From an uncultured bacterium (GTDB lineage Bacteria > Desulfobacterota > WTBG01): a stretch of DNA of 20,333 nt. Positions 13,226-20,333 of the stretch are shown here, in pieces (positions within the stretch are counted from its first letter, which is position 1; the number at the start of each line of letters is the position of its first letter). A program made the translations under genes and the position numbers. Under the pieces are notes generated by a model that was not told the DNA's origin, searched no databases, and saw only the letters and a program-made list of their open reading frames with translations. The DNA is taken from contig CALJBY010000142.1 in assembly GCA_938024025.1 (NCBI GenBank), positions 1 to 20,333 of the forward strand, given 5' to 3'.

Positions 13226-14128
13226 TTAGCCATTAATCTTTTGAGAAAGTTGTAATACGGTGTCAATGTAAGGAGTGCTATTGTTGTATTTTCTGATGAT
13301 GGTTCTTTTTTTTTCTTCCGTTAAACCTTTTTTCCAACCATTTTCTTTTAGATAATTTGCAACACTGACGATAGAGTCGTAGCGGTTATATAATCTTACC
13401 TTGTCATCGTTATTACCATCCACTGCGTAGTGGACGTAGCTGGAGGGAAGAAATTGTGCGATTCCGAAGGCGCCTGCCCAGGAGCCTTTAATCTTCAAAA
13501 CATCAAGATGTTCTTTTTCAGCAATGGTCAGGAGGTGCTTCAGTTCCTGATATGCCCACGCTGACTTTTTATGGGCCCTTTTCTCAATAGCTTCAGCAGT
13601 CAGCTGGGGATATCGTTCGTTGAGGATGTGAGCGGTGGCTTTCAAGACGTCCGGCTCGGTGGCTCGTGACAGGGTGGAGAATACATTGAAAACAATGTTA
13701 TTCCCCGTTCTTTTACCAAAGGCCGATTCTATGAAGAGGATAGAGACAATGACCTCTTTATCCACCTGAAACCGTTTCTCTACGGTAGTAAGGAAGTTTG
13801 ATTCCTGGTCGAGAAATTGTTTGGCATGGTTGATTGACTGATTTTGGAGAAATCGTGAATAGTCAGCCTTGATGTACTGGTTAGCAAGATTGATGGTTAA
13901 GACATCCTTCATGAATGCAACCCGTGAATCAGAAAAGATTTTTTTAAGTTCTGTCCTGTCAAATCCGTCAGCTGCCAGCTTATTAATAAGGCTGTCATAG
14001 GGCTGCGTGAGGTGAGCCGGGTGAAGGGGGTTTGTATTGTGTTCTGTAGTGACACCGTGTGTGGTAGAGATCGTAAGGGCGGAAAAAATAGTTGCAAGGA
14101 TGGTGGCACGGGATATTGTATAAAACAT
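13226..14128 (-). CDS. MltB-type lytic murein transglycosylase
   Basis: 300 residues from the ATG at 14128 (GAGAG upstream). Lytic transglycosylases cleave the MurNAc-GlcNAc bond of peptidoglycan, forming 1,6-anhydromuramyl ends. The N-terminus (residues 1-25) is a signal peptide; there is no lipobox, so it should be periplasmic and soluble. Family features are DGFDRTELKKIFSDSRV (about 54-70), the catalytic Glu134 in LFIESAFGKRTG, LSRATEPDVL, and WAGAFGIAQFLPSSY (217-231), followed by YDSIVSVANYLKENGWKKG (249-268). Length is near the shorter MltB homologues; the C-terminal peptidoglycan-binding domain found in some relatives is absent. It follows mutS2 on the same strand by 123 nt. Confidence 0.93.
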   Translation of the reverse strand: MFYTISRATILATIFSALTISTTHGVTTEHNTNPLHPAHLTQPYDSLINKLAADGFDRTELKKIFSDSRVAFMKDVLTINLANQYIKADYSRFLQNQSINHAKQFLDQESNFLTTVEKRFQVDKEVIVSILFIESAFGKRTGNNIVFNVFSTLSRATEPDVLKATAHILNERYPQLTAEAIEKRAHKKSAWAYQELKHLLTIAEKEHLDVLKIKGSWAGAFGIAQFLPSSYVHYAVDGNNDDKVRLYNRYDSIVSVANYLKENGWKKGLTEEKKRTIIRKYNNSTPYIDTVLQLSQKING

Positions 14129-14251
14129 AGTATGCTCTCGCAGGTGTGTTTGATAGAGATAATTAGTTAAATGCTCCGTCCGTACTATCGACACAATTGG
14201 ATTGCTTCTTTAAGGGAAAATACAAACACTTTTGCTGCACGATACTGCTGG

Positions 14252-16735
14252 TTAGCTTGTTCGATGCATCTTCTTTGAAGAGTCCTCGGGGTTCGCCTGA
14301 ATTTCCACCTGCGTAACTCCTGCTCCACCCCGGGATTGTTCATCAGAGCCAAACTGTTTGACGTAACTATGTTCTTTGAGGTGTTTTCTAATCGCTTCTT
14401 TCAACCTTCCGGTGCCCAACCCGTGGATAATCTCAATTGTATCTAAGCCTCTGATAAGGGCATGATCAATTGTTCTATCTACAATGGGCAAAGCTTCGTC
14501 AACCGTCATACCAATAACGTTGACTCTGTTCGAAACAGTGTCTTCCTCTAAAGAAGAGAGGTAGTGATCCCCGGTTGCAAAGGGTTTCGCAGGTGAGGAG
14601 GTATCCGTAGGATCTTTTTCCTCTGCAATGTGTTCGATGGCATCAAACCTCGCCTTGACCTTCATTCCACCTACCATGATCTCAGCCTTGTGGAGGGTCT
14701 GGTCTATCTTGAGGACAACACCTTCCTGGTTAAAGTGTGCCAGCTTCACCGTCTGACCTTCCTTGAGCCCTTCAATGGGCTTCGTCTTTTCTTCGGGAGT
14801 TGGCAAATGGCTTTGCCACTTTACCTTAACTTCCCGAACGCTTTTTTGGGCCTCTTTTAGGGAGGGCTCTTTTTTGTTTTTTGCCTTTCTGAGAATGTGC
14901 TCCAACTCGACCTCCATTTCACGTAGGGACTCTTTAAAGGTATTTTCGTACGCACTGAGAATTTTGTTTTTTCTGGTTTTGATTATTTCCACAAGTGATG
15001 CTGCACGATTCTCGTGAACTGCCGTCATTTCCCGTAACCCTTCCAGCTCATTTTTCTTTTCCGCTATCTTTCTCTGGCTTTGCTCGAGCCCTTTAATTAA
15101 GTTTAAAGTGTTTTTATCTTTATCGTCAAGGTAGGTGCGTGCCTTGTTCAAAATAGCTTTGGAAATACCAAGGTTTTCTGCAATCGTTAAGGCATTACTC
15201 AATCCGGGCATTCCGTAAACCAGCTTGTAGGTGGGTTTCAGGGTAACGGTATCGAATTCTACGGAAACATTTTCCACATCTGTATGCAGGTAGGCATAGG
15301 TCTTAAGCAGTGTCATATGGGTAGTAATGATAGCAGATGATTTGTTTTTCCGCAGGTAGTCCAGGATAGCCAGCCCCAGGGCTGCCCCTTCAGAAGGATC
15401 TGTCCCCGCACCCAATTCATCAATTAAGACCAGTGACCTGTTGTCGGTCTCTTTTATAATTTGATCCAGGCGGCGGATATGAGCAGAAAAAGTACTCAGG
15501 CTTTCTTCTATGTTTTGCTCATCCCCAATGTCGGCAAAGATGGAGTGAAAAACGGGCAGGGTACTTCCTTCCTGGGCGGGAATGTGCATACCTGCCTGCG
15601 CCATAAGCGCCAGGGTGCCCAGTGTTTTGAGGGTAACGGTTTTGCCGCCTGCATTTGCCCCAGTGATAATAAGGGTAGAGATATCTTTATTCATCTGGAT
15701 GGTGATCGGGACGACCTGTGGTGCGTCGAACAGTAAGCGTTTCTCCTGCACGGCGGTTTCCTGCGGGGTGTCCTGGGCAACAGAGGTCATTTCAAAGCGG
15801 GCAAGCAGGATGGGGTGTTTACAGGAAATGAGCTCTATGCGTCCTTCCTCATTCAGAAGAGGTTCAGTTCCGTTGAGTGCCCTGCTCATTTGTGCTTTAG
15901 CATAGGTGAGGTCCAGTTTTTCTAAAAGGGAGAGATTGAAGAGTATTTCTGCTTTTTCCCCTCTGATAGTGCGCGTGAGGGCAAAGAGTATCCGTACTTC
16001 TTCATGCATCTCTTCCGTGCGGAGAATCTGCAGTTCATTGTTGAGATTAACGACAGAGAGGGGTTCAATGAAATTGGTTGCCTTGCTGTGGGACTGATCA
16101 TGGACGACTCCCGGAAGGTATCCAGTATGATCAATTTTAACGGGGAGCACAAATCTTCCATTTCGTATGGTGATAAGCTGTTCCTGGAAAATAAACTGCA
16201 GGTTTTCGTTATTGAGCAGCTCCTCTAAGGTTTTTTTAACCTGAAGCTTCACCTGCCTGATCTTTTGACGCAGGGCTTTCAGTTCCCGACTCGCCGTATC
16301 CAGTATTTCACCGCGGTTCCCGATTGCCTTCCCTATGGCATCTTCAAGTTCTTTCAGAGGGATGATCTTGCTGGTGATAGTGTGAAGTGAGGGAAACTGA
16401 GAAGCAGTGTTAGTGAAGAATGTTTTGATTGTTCGTGCTGTTTCTACGGTACTGTGGATTTCCTGCAGCTGCTGGGGTTCAAGATAAAATCCTTCCACTC
16501 TGGTTTTGTTGAGTATACGCTCTATGTCTCTAATACCATGAATGGGAATGTCATCGTTGATGCGTAACAGTTCTTTCATTTCGGAAACTTCAGTAAGGAG
16601 GGTTTTAATCTCTTTGAGATGGGTTGAGGGGGTCAGCCGTTCACAGAGTTTACTGCCCTGGGGGGAGGTGACGTAGTACTTGAGGAAGGTTATAATCTTA
16701 TCAAATTCTAAAACGGCGAATGTGTGTGTATCCAT
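14252..16735 (-). CDS. mutS2: Endonuclease MutS2
   Basis: 827 residues, at the long end for the family. MutS2 proteins are MutS-like ATPases without the mismatch-recognition domain; they have been linked to suppression of recombination and to rescue of collided ribosomes. The core and lever region occupies about 1-330. The ATPase contains Walker A TGANAGGKTVTLKTLG (358-373), Walker B VLIDELGAGTDPSEGAALG and a THM switch. A long coiled coil (about 515-640) and a KOW-like stretch (LKEGQTVKLAHFNQEGVVL) follow, and the C-terminal Smr domain starts near VNVIGMTVDEAL and contains HGLGTGRLKEAIRKHL. The Smr DxR/HGxGTG motif is intact, so nuclease activity is plausible. The ribosome-binding AAAGG directly abuts the ATG, closer than normal, but no better start exists. 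Confidence 0.96.
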   Translation of the reverse strand: MDTHTFAVLEFDKIITFLKYYVTSPQGSKLCERLTPSTHLKEIKTLLTEVSEMKELLRINDDIPIHGIRDIERILNKTRVEGFYLEPQQLQEIHSTVETARTIKTFFTNTASQFPSLHTITSKIIPLKELEDAIGKAIGNRGEILDTASRELKALRQKIRQVKLQVKKTLEELLNNENLQFIFQEQLITIRNGRFVLPVKIDHTGYLPGVVHDQSHSKATNFIEPLSVVNLNNELQILRTEEMHEEVRILFALTRTIRGEKAEILFNLSLLEKLDLTYAKAQMSRALNGTEPLLNEEGRIELISCKHPILLARFEMTSVAQDTPQETAVQEKRLLFDAPQVVPITIQMNKDISTLIITGANAGGKTVTLKTLGTLALMAQAGMHIPAQEGSTLPVFHSIFADIGDEQNIEESLSTFSAHIRRLDQIIKETDNRSLVLIDELGAGTDPSEGAALGLAILDYLRKNKSSAIITTHMTLLKTYAYLHTDVENVSVEFDTVTLKPTYKLVYGMPGLSNALTIAENLGISKAILNKARTYLDDKDKNTLNLIKGLEQSQRKIAEKKNELEGLREMTAVHENRAASLVEIIKTRKNKILSAYENTFKESLREMEVELEHILRKAKNKKEPSLKEAQKSVREVKVKWQSHLPTPEEKTKPIEGLKEGQTVKLAHFNQEGVVLKIDQTLHKAEIMVGGMKVKARFDAIEHIAEEKDPTDTSSPAKPFATGDHYLSSLEEDTVSNRVNVIGMTVDEALPIVDRTIDHALIRGLDTIEIIHGLGTGRLKEAIRKHLKEHSYVKQFGSDEQSRGGAGVTQVEIQANPEDSSKKMHRTS

Positions 16736-16831
16736 CCTTTAGATCGTGCAGGGGATTGTAAGAGGTTTTACTATTATTTTACAATAGTTTTAGGGAGAAT
16801 ACAAGATGGGAAAGGGGGAAAGAGGAAAAGA

Positions 16832-16990
16832 AATGCCTAAAATGCACTAAATTGCCTAGAATGCCTAAATTAAATACCACCGCAGAGAACGCAAAGGAAA
16901 AATGCAAATGCCTAAATTAAAAATTGAACCACCAAGAACACCCTGAATTAAATGAGCGAACCCATTTAACCGGGCAGGCGAAGAAAAACT
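16832..16990 (+). repeat. AATGCCTAAA array plus truncated CGCAGAG element
   Basis: The array (16832-16875) is followed by one arm (16878-16897) and a truncated relative of the long element: ATGAGCGAACCCATTTAACC at 16952-16971 matches the first 20 bases of the copies at 3926 and 10627. The upstream words AAGAACACCCTGAATTAA also resemble AAGATCACCCCCAATAAA before the copy at 3926, so the repeat unit extends to the left of the ATG. Confidence 0.65.
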
Positions 16991-17039
16991 AGCATGAAAC
17001 GAAATCAGGAGTCAGCCAATGTAAATATCTCAACAGGTG

Positions 17040-17092
17040 TAACTAATTTAACCAATAGAACCAATGCAACTAATGTAACCAGCTTAACATGA
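17040..17092 (+). repeat. AACCAAT/AACTAAT tandem array
   Basis: Units of 9-10 bases, GTAACTAATTTAACCAATAG then AACCAATGCAACTAATGTAA then CCAGCTTAAC. The ACCAATAGAACCAAT core also occurs on the minus strand at 3721-3748. Confidence 0.65.
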
Positions 17093-17107
17093 TTTTTTTC
17101 CGACTTG

Positions 17108-18433
17108 CTAGCTCATGATAGCGCAGCCCTCATTTCTCCGTTTGGCCAGGACGAGTTCCCGGGGAAAGGATCGCATTGCCATGAGTTTCTGCATGATGTC
17201 AGGCCTCTCTTCCTGTATCTGGGGAAGTACCGCAGAAAATGCCCTGCCGATGGTGCTCATGATCATGAAGAAATTCATGGTCCCCGGCTGCACTTCCGGT
17301 ACCAGGCTGGCAAGGTAATCGATGTCTTCTGCTGCAAGGTAATCCCTTATCTCGGCACTGCCACTCGATGCCAGTCGTTTCCCGTATGGTTGAAAGAGAT
17401 ACTTGTCCCACCAGTCGAGGTAGTTTTTAACACCCTCTTTGTTGATGTGTCCTGTGATGAGGGCCTCGGTTACCGCATTGGCTGCACTCCACCCCGGCAT
17501 AATTGCTCCCACGATACTGGTCTCCTGCATCCACCCGGCGTCTCCCACCAGCAGGACATTGTCTTTGAAGGGTACCTGGATCGGTGAGGCGATATTGGAA
17601 ACACAGCTGGTCCGGTGCCCGATCTCTTTTGCATTTCTAAACCAGGTAGCAAAGGGTTCAGAACTCAAAAAGCGGTCCATCTCTGCATCCAGGTCCTGAT
17701 TGATGTCATAGCTGGCAGCCGATACGTGAAAGTGTCCCTCGGGTAGCTCCGGGGCCAGGGAGATACTGCACTTCCACCCCATGCAAAACATGAGCACCTC
17801 TGCTTCCGGAATCTCCACCCCTTCATAGGCCCGTGCATAGTCTTTGTAGGTCCCCAGGAAAATCCGCTCTTTATTGAAGCCCAGTTTGCGGGCAAGCCTC
17901 GAATTGACCCCATCTGCCGCGATGACAAATTTCCCCCGGTATTCATTACCCCAATTGTCGGTGATAACAACGCAGTCCGATTCTTTCCGCACATTGTTTA
18001 TGTTGGTATTGGTAAAAACATCAACACCGTTTGCCCGGGCCTCGTCAACCAAAGTTTTGTTCAGCAGTCCCTTATCGATCATCAGACCTACCGGTGGTTT
18101 TTCACCTTTGCTTCCCGCAATGGCATCACCGATCCGAAACCGGTTCCCGCAGGGGGTGATAATATGAAACCCGTAAATTTTTCGCATAGGGCCGTCATAA
18201 TTGATGGTAAAGCCGTTGTGGGGAAAGATAAAGCGCTTGTTCCGGTAGGTGATATATTCTGCAAAGTTTTCCTCATCGATGTTGATGATCATGGTGCAGA
18301 TTCTGTGGATGGCTTTGATGTCTGTTTTTCTTTCAATAATGGCCGCCCTAAGGCCGTTTTCTCCTGCAACTTTTGCAGCCATGGCACCCCCGGGACCGGC
18401 ACCTACAATAAGTACGTCATATAATTCTGTCAT
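17108..18433 (-). CDS. Geranylgeranyl-reductase/FixC-like FAD-dependent oxidoreductase
   Basis: 441 residues from the ATG at 18433 (GGTGA five nt upstream; a GTG three codons earlier is possible). The N-terminus carries the Rossmann FAD motif VGAGPGGAMAA (10-20) with an acidic end of strand 2 (IIERK, 32-36). IAADGVNSRLARKLG (171-185) and LLVGDAGW (294-301) are the DG and GD motifs of group A flavin monooxygenase-like and geranylgeranyl reductase enzymes. In that superfamily members reduce prenyl double bonds of lipids, chlorophyll or quinones, or pass electrons to quinones (FixC, ETF-QO). The substrate loop differs from archaeal lipid reductases, so the substrate is open. No membrane helices; a peripheral enzyme is likely. 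It is the last gene of an operon after a small ferredoxin (28 nt away) and NAD(P)H-dehydrogenase-type subunits, which are presumably its electron source. Confidence 0.85.
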   Translation of the reverse strand: MTELYDVLIVGAGPGGAMAAKVAGENGLRAAIIERKTDIKAIHRICTMIINIDEENFAEYITYRNKRFIFPHNGFTINYDGPMRKIYGFHIITPCGNRFRIGDAIAGSKGEKPPVGLMIDKGLLNKTLVDEARANGVDVFTNTNINNVRKESDCVVITDNWGNEYRGKFVIAADGVNSRLARKLGFNKERIFLGTYKDYARAYEGVEIPEAEVLMFCMGWKCSISLAPELPEGHFHVSAASYDINQDLDAEMDRFLSSEPFATWFRNAKEIGHRTSCVSNIASPIQVPFKDNVLLVGDAGWMQETSIVGAIMPGWSAANAVTEALITGHINKEGVKNYLDWWDKYLFQPYGKRLASSGSAEIRDYLAAEDIDYLASLVPEVQPGTMNFFMIMSTIGRAFSAVLPQIQEERPDIMQKLMAMRSFPRELVLAKRRNEGCAIMS

Positions 18434-18461
18434 AGTAATCACCGCCTATGTGTTGGTTCTT

Positions 18462-18641
18462 TTATGCTTGAGCCACCTCATGGGGTGCCCCAAGGGGGCA
18501 GACCTTGGTACAGATGAGACATTCCATGCAGATGTCCTGATCTACTACCACTTCATCGTCAATTACATTAATGGCTGCCACCGGACAGTGGTCTACACAG
18601 CCACAGCACCCCGAGCACTTTTCTTTGTCGATCTCAACCAA
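18462..18641 (-). CDS. 2[4Fe-4S] ferredoxin
   Basis: 59 residues, starting at TTG (18639-18641) with a strong AGGAGGT six nt upstream. The sequence has two cluster motifs: CSGCCGCVDHCP (Cys9, 12, 15, 19) and CMECLICTKVCP (Cys38, 41, 44, 48), each C-x2-C-x2-C-x3-C-P, with an additional Cys13 inside the first. It should carry two [4Fe-4S] clusters and move electrons in the cytoplasm. It lies between the HoxU-like gene (38 nt before) and the FAD oxidoreductase (28 nt after), so it probably links NAD(P)H oxidation to the flavoenzyme; that is inferred from order. The short length and TTG start make it easy for gene finders to miss. Archaeal geranylgeranyl reductases are also known to use ferredoxin, which fits. 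Confidence 0.92.
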   Translation of the reverse strand: MVEIDKEKCSGCCGCVDHCPVAAINVIDDEVVVDQDICMECLICTKVCPLGAPHEVAQA

Positions 18642-18679
18642 TGAACTACCTCCTCTACCCCGGAGGGTATACTCATTTG

Positions 18680-19432
18680 TTACCTACAGGTTTCACAGAT
18701 ATGGAAAAAATTCTTTGGAAGCGGTTGCCCCTTCTCCAGGTATTCCACCGGGGACGGTGGAGGGAAAGGGTTGCCGCAGGTTGTACATGCTTTCCACGGA
18801 ACCCGCGCATTCCAGTTATGTATAAGACGGGCAGGGCCGACGTCCTCTTTGCCCCGGGGGGAATAGGTCCTGGCTTCTTTGGTGTCCTGCAGGGTAATAC
18901 ACTGGGCAGGACAGATCTCCACGCAGGCCCCGCATCCGATACAGTCCTTTGCAGACCTGTAGAGGGGTGGAGCAACTTCCTTGCCGGTACCATGACTGCT
19001 GAAGGTAATGGCATGGGCACCGATGTACTCGCTGCACACGTGCACACAGAGTCCACAGAGGATACACTTTTCGTTTTCCAGGGTGAAGCGGGGGATAGCT
19101 ACTCCCATCTGGTCTGCCAGCTCCCGTACAATCTTCACGTTGGGTGATCGGGCAGCCAGGAGTTCAATAATCGTTTTTCGGATGGCGGTGATGGTGTCTG
19201 AAGTGGTAGTGACCGTGAGTCCTGCCTCCACCGGGTAATTGCAGGAGGTAACAACTTTGGTCCTGCCGTTCTTCGTTATCTCAACCACACAGAGCCTGCA
19301 GTTGCCTAAGGGGCTCAACCCCTCGTGTGAGCAGAGGGTGGGGATGGTGATCCTGTTTTCTAAAGCTGCTTTCAAAATGGTCGTATTTTTATCTGCTGTA
19401 ATCTTTTTGCCATCTATTGTGAGAGTAATCAT
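18680..19432 (-). CDS. HoxU/NuoG-N-type iron-sulfur electron-transfer subunit
   Basis: 250 residues from an ATG at 19432 (AAGGTG upstream). Domain order: a [2Fe-2S] ferredoxin domain with Cys34, Cys45, Cys48 and Cys64 (about 1-78), a linker, and a 2[4Fe-4S] domain with Cys123/126/129/133 and Cys164/167/170/174. This is the layout of HoxU of NAD-linked hydrogenases and the N-terminus of NuoG or HndD. The His-Cys motif for the extra cluster of NuoG is absent. Residues 205-250 add an unusual tail with CTTC (216-219) and CETC (246-249), perhaps a metal or rubredoxin-like site. No catalytic hydrogenase or formate dehydrogenase domain follows. The protein likely accepts electrons from the adjacent NuoF-like flavoprotein (58 nt upstream) and hands them to the downstream ferredoxin. 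Confidence 0.9.
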   Translation of the reverse strand: MITLTIDGKKITADKNTTILKAALENRITIPTLCSHEGLSPLGNCRLCVVEITKNGRTKVVTSCNYPVEAGLTVTTTSDTITAIRKTIIELLAARSPNVKIVRELADQMGVAIPRFTLENEKCILCGLCVHVCSEYIGAHAITFSSHGTGKEVAPPLYRSAKDCIGCGACVEICPAQCITLQDTKEARTYSPRGKEDVGPARLIHNWNARVPWKACTTCGNPFPPPSPVEYLEKGQPLPKNFFHICETCR

Positions 19433-19490
19433 AGCACCTTACCTGATAGAACCTCCTCAAACGGGGAGAGGGGGTTAGGAGAAAATTAAA

Positions 19491-20333
19491 TTACATGGTA
19501 CATCGTTTCGCCGGACACACTTCCTGATTGATGTGGGTTAGGTATTCATCCCTGAAATGATGCAGGGTTGAAAGAACGGTCGCGGGTGCTGATTTGCCCA
19601 GGTCACAAAGAGATGCCTTTGCGAGGCACCGTGAAAGTTCTTCTAAGAGTGAAAGGTCCTCTTCCTTACCGATTGCTTTGGTTATGCCCTCCAGCACTTC
19701 CTTCATCCTCTTGATACCTTCCCTGCAGGGAACGCACCTGCCGCAGGACTCCTCTTCAAGAAACGTCAGGAAATATCTGGCGATATCAACCATGCAGGTT
19801 GTATCATCCATCACAATCATCCCCCCGGAACCGAGCAGTGATCCTGCATCATAAAGTGCATCAAAGTCAATGGGTAGATCTGCCATAGCTGCGGGAAGTA
19901 CCCCCGCCGGGGGTCCACCCACTTGAATTGCCTTGAGTTTACTTCCCTTGGGAACTCCCCCTCCCAGTCCTGTGATAATCTTCTTTAACGGTGTTCCCAT
20001 GGGCACTTCCACCAGACAGGGCCTGTTGACAGCACCTGAAAGGGAAATCACCTTGGTGCCCTTACTTCCCTTCGTGCCGATTTTTGCATACCAGGTGGCA
20101 CCCCGTGAAATAATGGCCGGGACATTGCACCAGGTTTCAACATTGTTTAGGTTGGTGGGGCTGTCCCAGAGCCCTTTTTCTGCCGTGTGAATATATTTCG
20201 GCCGGGGTTCTCCCGCCCTCCCTTCAAGGCTTGCCATGAGGGCGGTTGACTCGCCGCACACGTATCCTCCGGCACCTTCTTTCAGGGTAATAGTAAAGGT
20301 AAAACCGCTTTCCAGGATGTCAGCGCCCAGAAG
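19491..20333 (-). CDS. NuoF/HoxF-type NAD(P)H dehydrogenase flavoprotein, partial
   Basis: The C-terminal 280 residues; the frame is open to the right edge, so the N-terminus and start lie outside the window. Visible parts, numbered from the edge: the end of the NAD/FMN-binding Rossmann region LKEGAGGYVCGESTALM (17-33), the GLWDSPTNLNNVETW stretch (54-68), the SLBB domain (about 95-150), GSGGMIVMD (168-176) and the N3-type [4Fe-4S] site with Cys197, Cys200, Cys203 (ESCGRCVPCREG) and Cys243 (SLCDLG). Full NuoF is about 430 residues and HndC/HoxF longer. Here the chain stops soon after, at EVCPAKRCTM, so the C-terminal ferredoxin domain of HndC-type proteins is missing; the separate ferredoxin gene downstream may replace it. 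It oxidises NADH or NADPH through FMN and should dock with the HoxU-like subunit. Confidence 0.93.
   Translation of the reverse strand, partial: LLGADILESGFTFTITLKEGAGGYVCGESTALMASLEGRAGEPRPKYIHTAEKGLWDSPTNLNNVETWCNVPAIISRGATWYAKIGTKGSKGTKVISLSGAVNRPCLVEVPMGTPLKKIITGLGGGVPKGSKLKAIQVGGPPAGVLPAAMADLPIDFDALYDAGSLLGSGGMIVMDDTTCMVDIARYFLTFLEEESCGRCVPCREGIKRMKEVLEGITKAIGKEEDLSLLEELSRCLAKASLCDLGKSAPATVLSTLHHFRDEYLTHINQEVCPAKRCTM

Larger units (their letters stand above)
16736..17107. other. Spacer crowded with repeats, between mutS2 and the redox operon
   Basis: No gene seen. ATTGTAA (16755-16761) and TTACAAT (16779-16785) form an inverted repeat just upstream of mutS2 and may overlap its promoter. 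Then follow the AATGCCTAAA array (16832-16875), a CACCGCAGAGAACGCAAAGG arm (16878-16897), the start of a long CGCAGAG element (16952-16990), a CAGGAGTCAG word and an AACCAAT array (17040-17090). The redox operon ends here on the minus strand; no clear terminator is visible. Confidence 0.65.

Noticed and set aside
15461..15905. Plus-strand frames opposite the mutS2 ATPase region
   Set aside because: They are shadows of the Walker A/B coding region on the other strand.
18641..19147. 168-codon plus-strand frame opposite the HoxU-like gene
   Set aside because: It is the complement of cysteine-motif coding sequence; the minus-strand gene is certain and this frame has no family features.
1..20333. 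tRNA, rRNA or other structured RNA genes
   Set aside because: I looked for cloverleaf-like spacers and rRNA words in the gaps and found none; the gaps are explained by repeats.

Overview
The window looks like a chromosomal stretch of an anaerobic, Gram-negative-type bacterium. A lipobox lipoprotein, a MltB-type lytic transglycosylase and a LysM protein point to a diderm envelope. PrmA, QueE, NadB, PgeF/YfiH and MutS2 are ordinary bacterial housekeeping genes, and many spacers carry eroded repeats. Gene content, moderate GC and this repeat style suggest an anammox planctomycete (Brocadiales) or a neighbouring anaerobic lineage such as Nitrospirota or Desulfobacterota. This is an inference: no phylogenetic marker is present to settle it.

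Layout. 1-930: a small two-helix membrane protein, then a repeat-filled spacer with what looks like the decayed tail of a four-helix-bundle gene. 927-3528 (minus): a compact signalling operon of excisionase-type HTH protein, CheY-like receiver, HAMP-GGDEF-like membrane protein (GGDDF variant) and coiled-coil lipoprotein. The HTH gene appears frameshifted against the receiver gene. 3529-4182: repeats. 4183-6429 (minus): a second receiver with a coiled-coil tail, a small zinc-ribbon protein and PrmA. 6430-9449 (plus): a repeat-rich spacer, QueE (queuosine precursor) and NadB (NAD synthesis). 9455-10270 (minus): PgeF/YfiH, tail to tail with nadB. 10271-10951: repeats. 10952-12850 (plus): a large secreted double-LysM protein. 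13226-16735 (minus): lytic transglycosylase and MutS2. 17108-20333 (minus): a redox operon running off the right edge.

The redox operon is the most interesting part. In transcription order it encodes a NuoF/HoxF-type flavoprotein (C-terminal part only in the window), a HoxU/NuoG-N-type iron-sulfur protein with an extra C-terminal four-cysteine motif, a 59-residue 2[4Fe-4S] ferredoxin starting at TTG, and a geranylgeranyl-reductase/FixC-like FAD oxidoreductase. Spacings are 58, 38 and 28 nt. This reads as a dedicated electron line from NAD(P)H through FeS carriers to a flavoenzyme acting on an unknown, possibly isoprenoid, substrate.

The spacers hold at least six families of dispersed repeats: a hairpin built on GGTAGGAGCG; an inverted-repeat element built on CACCGCAGAGGCGCAAAG; an end-like sequence GGGGACGTTCCTGAATAA; the AATGCCTAAAATGC array; the TGGAGT array; and the CAGGAGTCAG word. 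In two places a hairpin repeat touches a gene: it supplies the stop codon of the lipoprotein gene and the leader of the small membrane protein.
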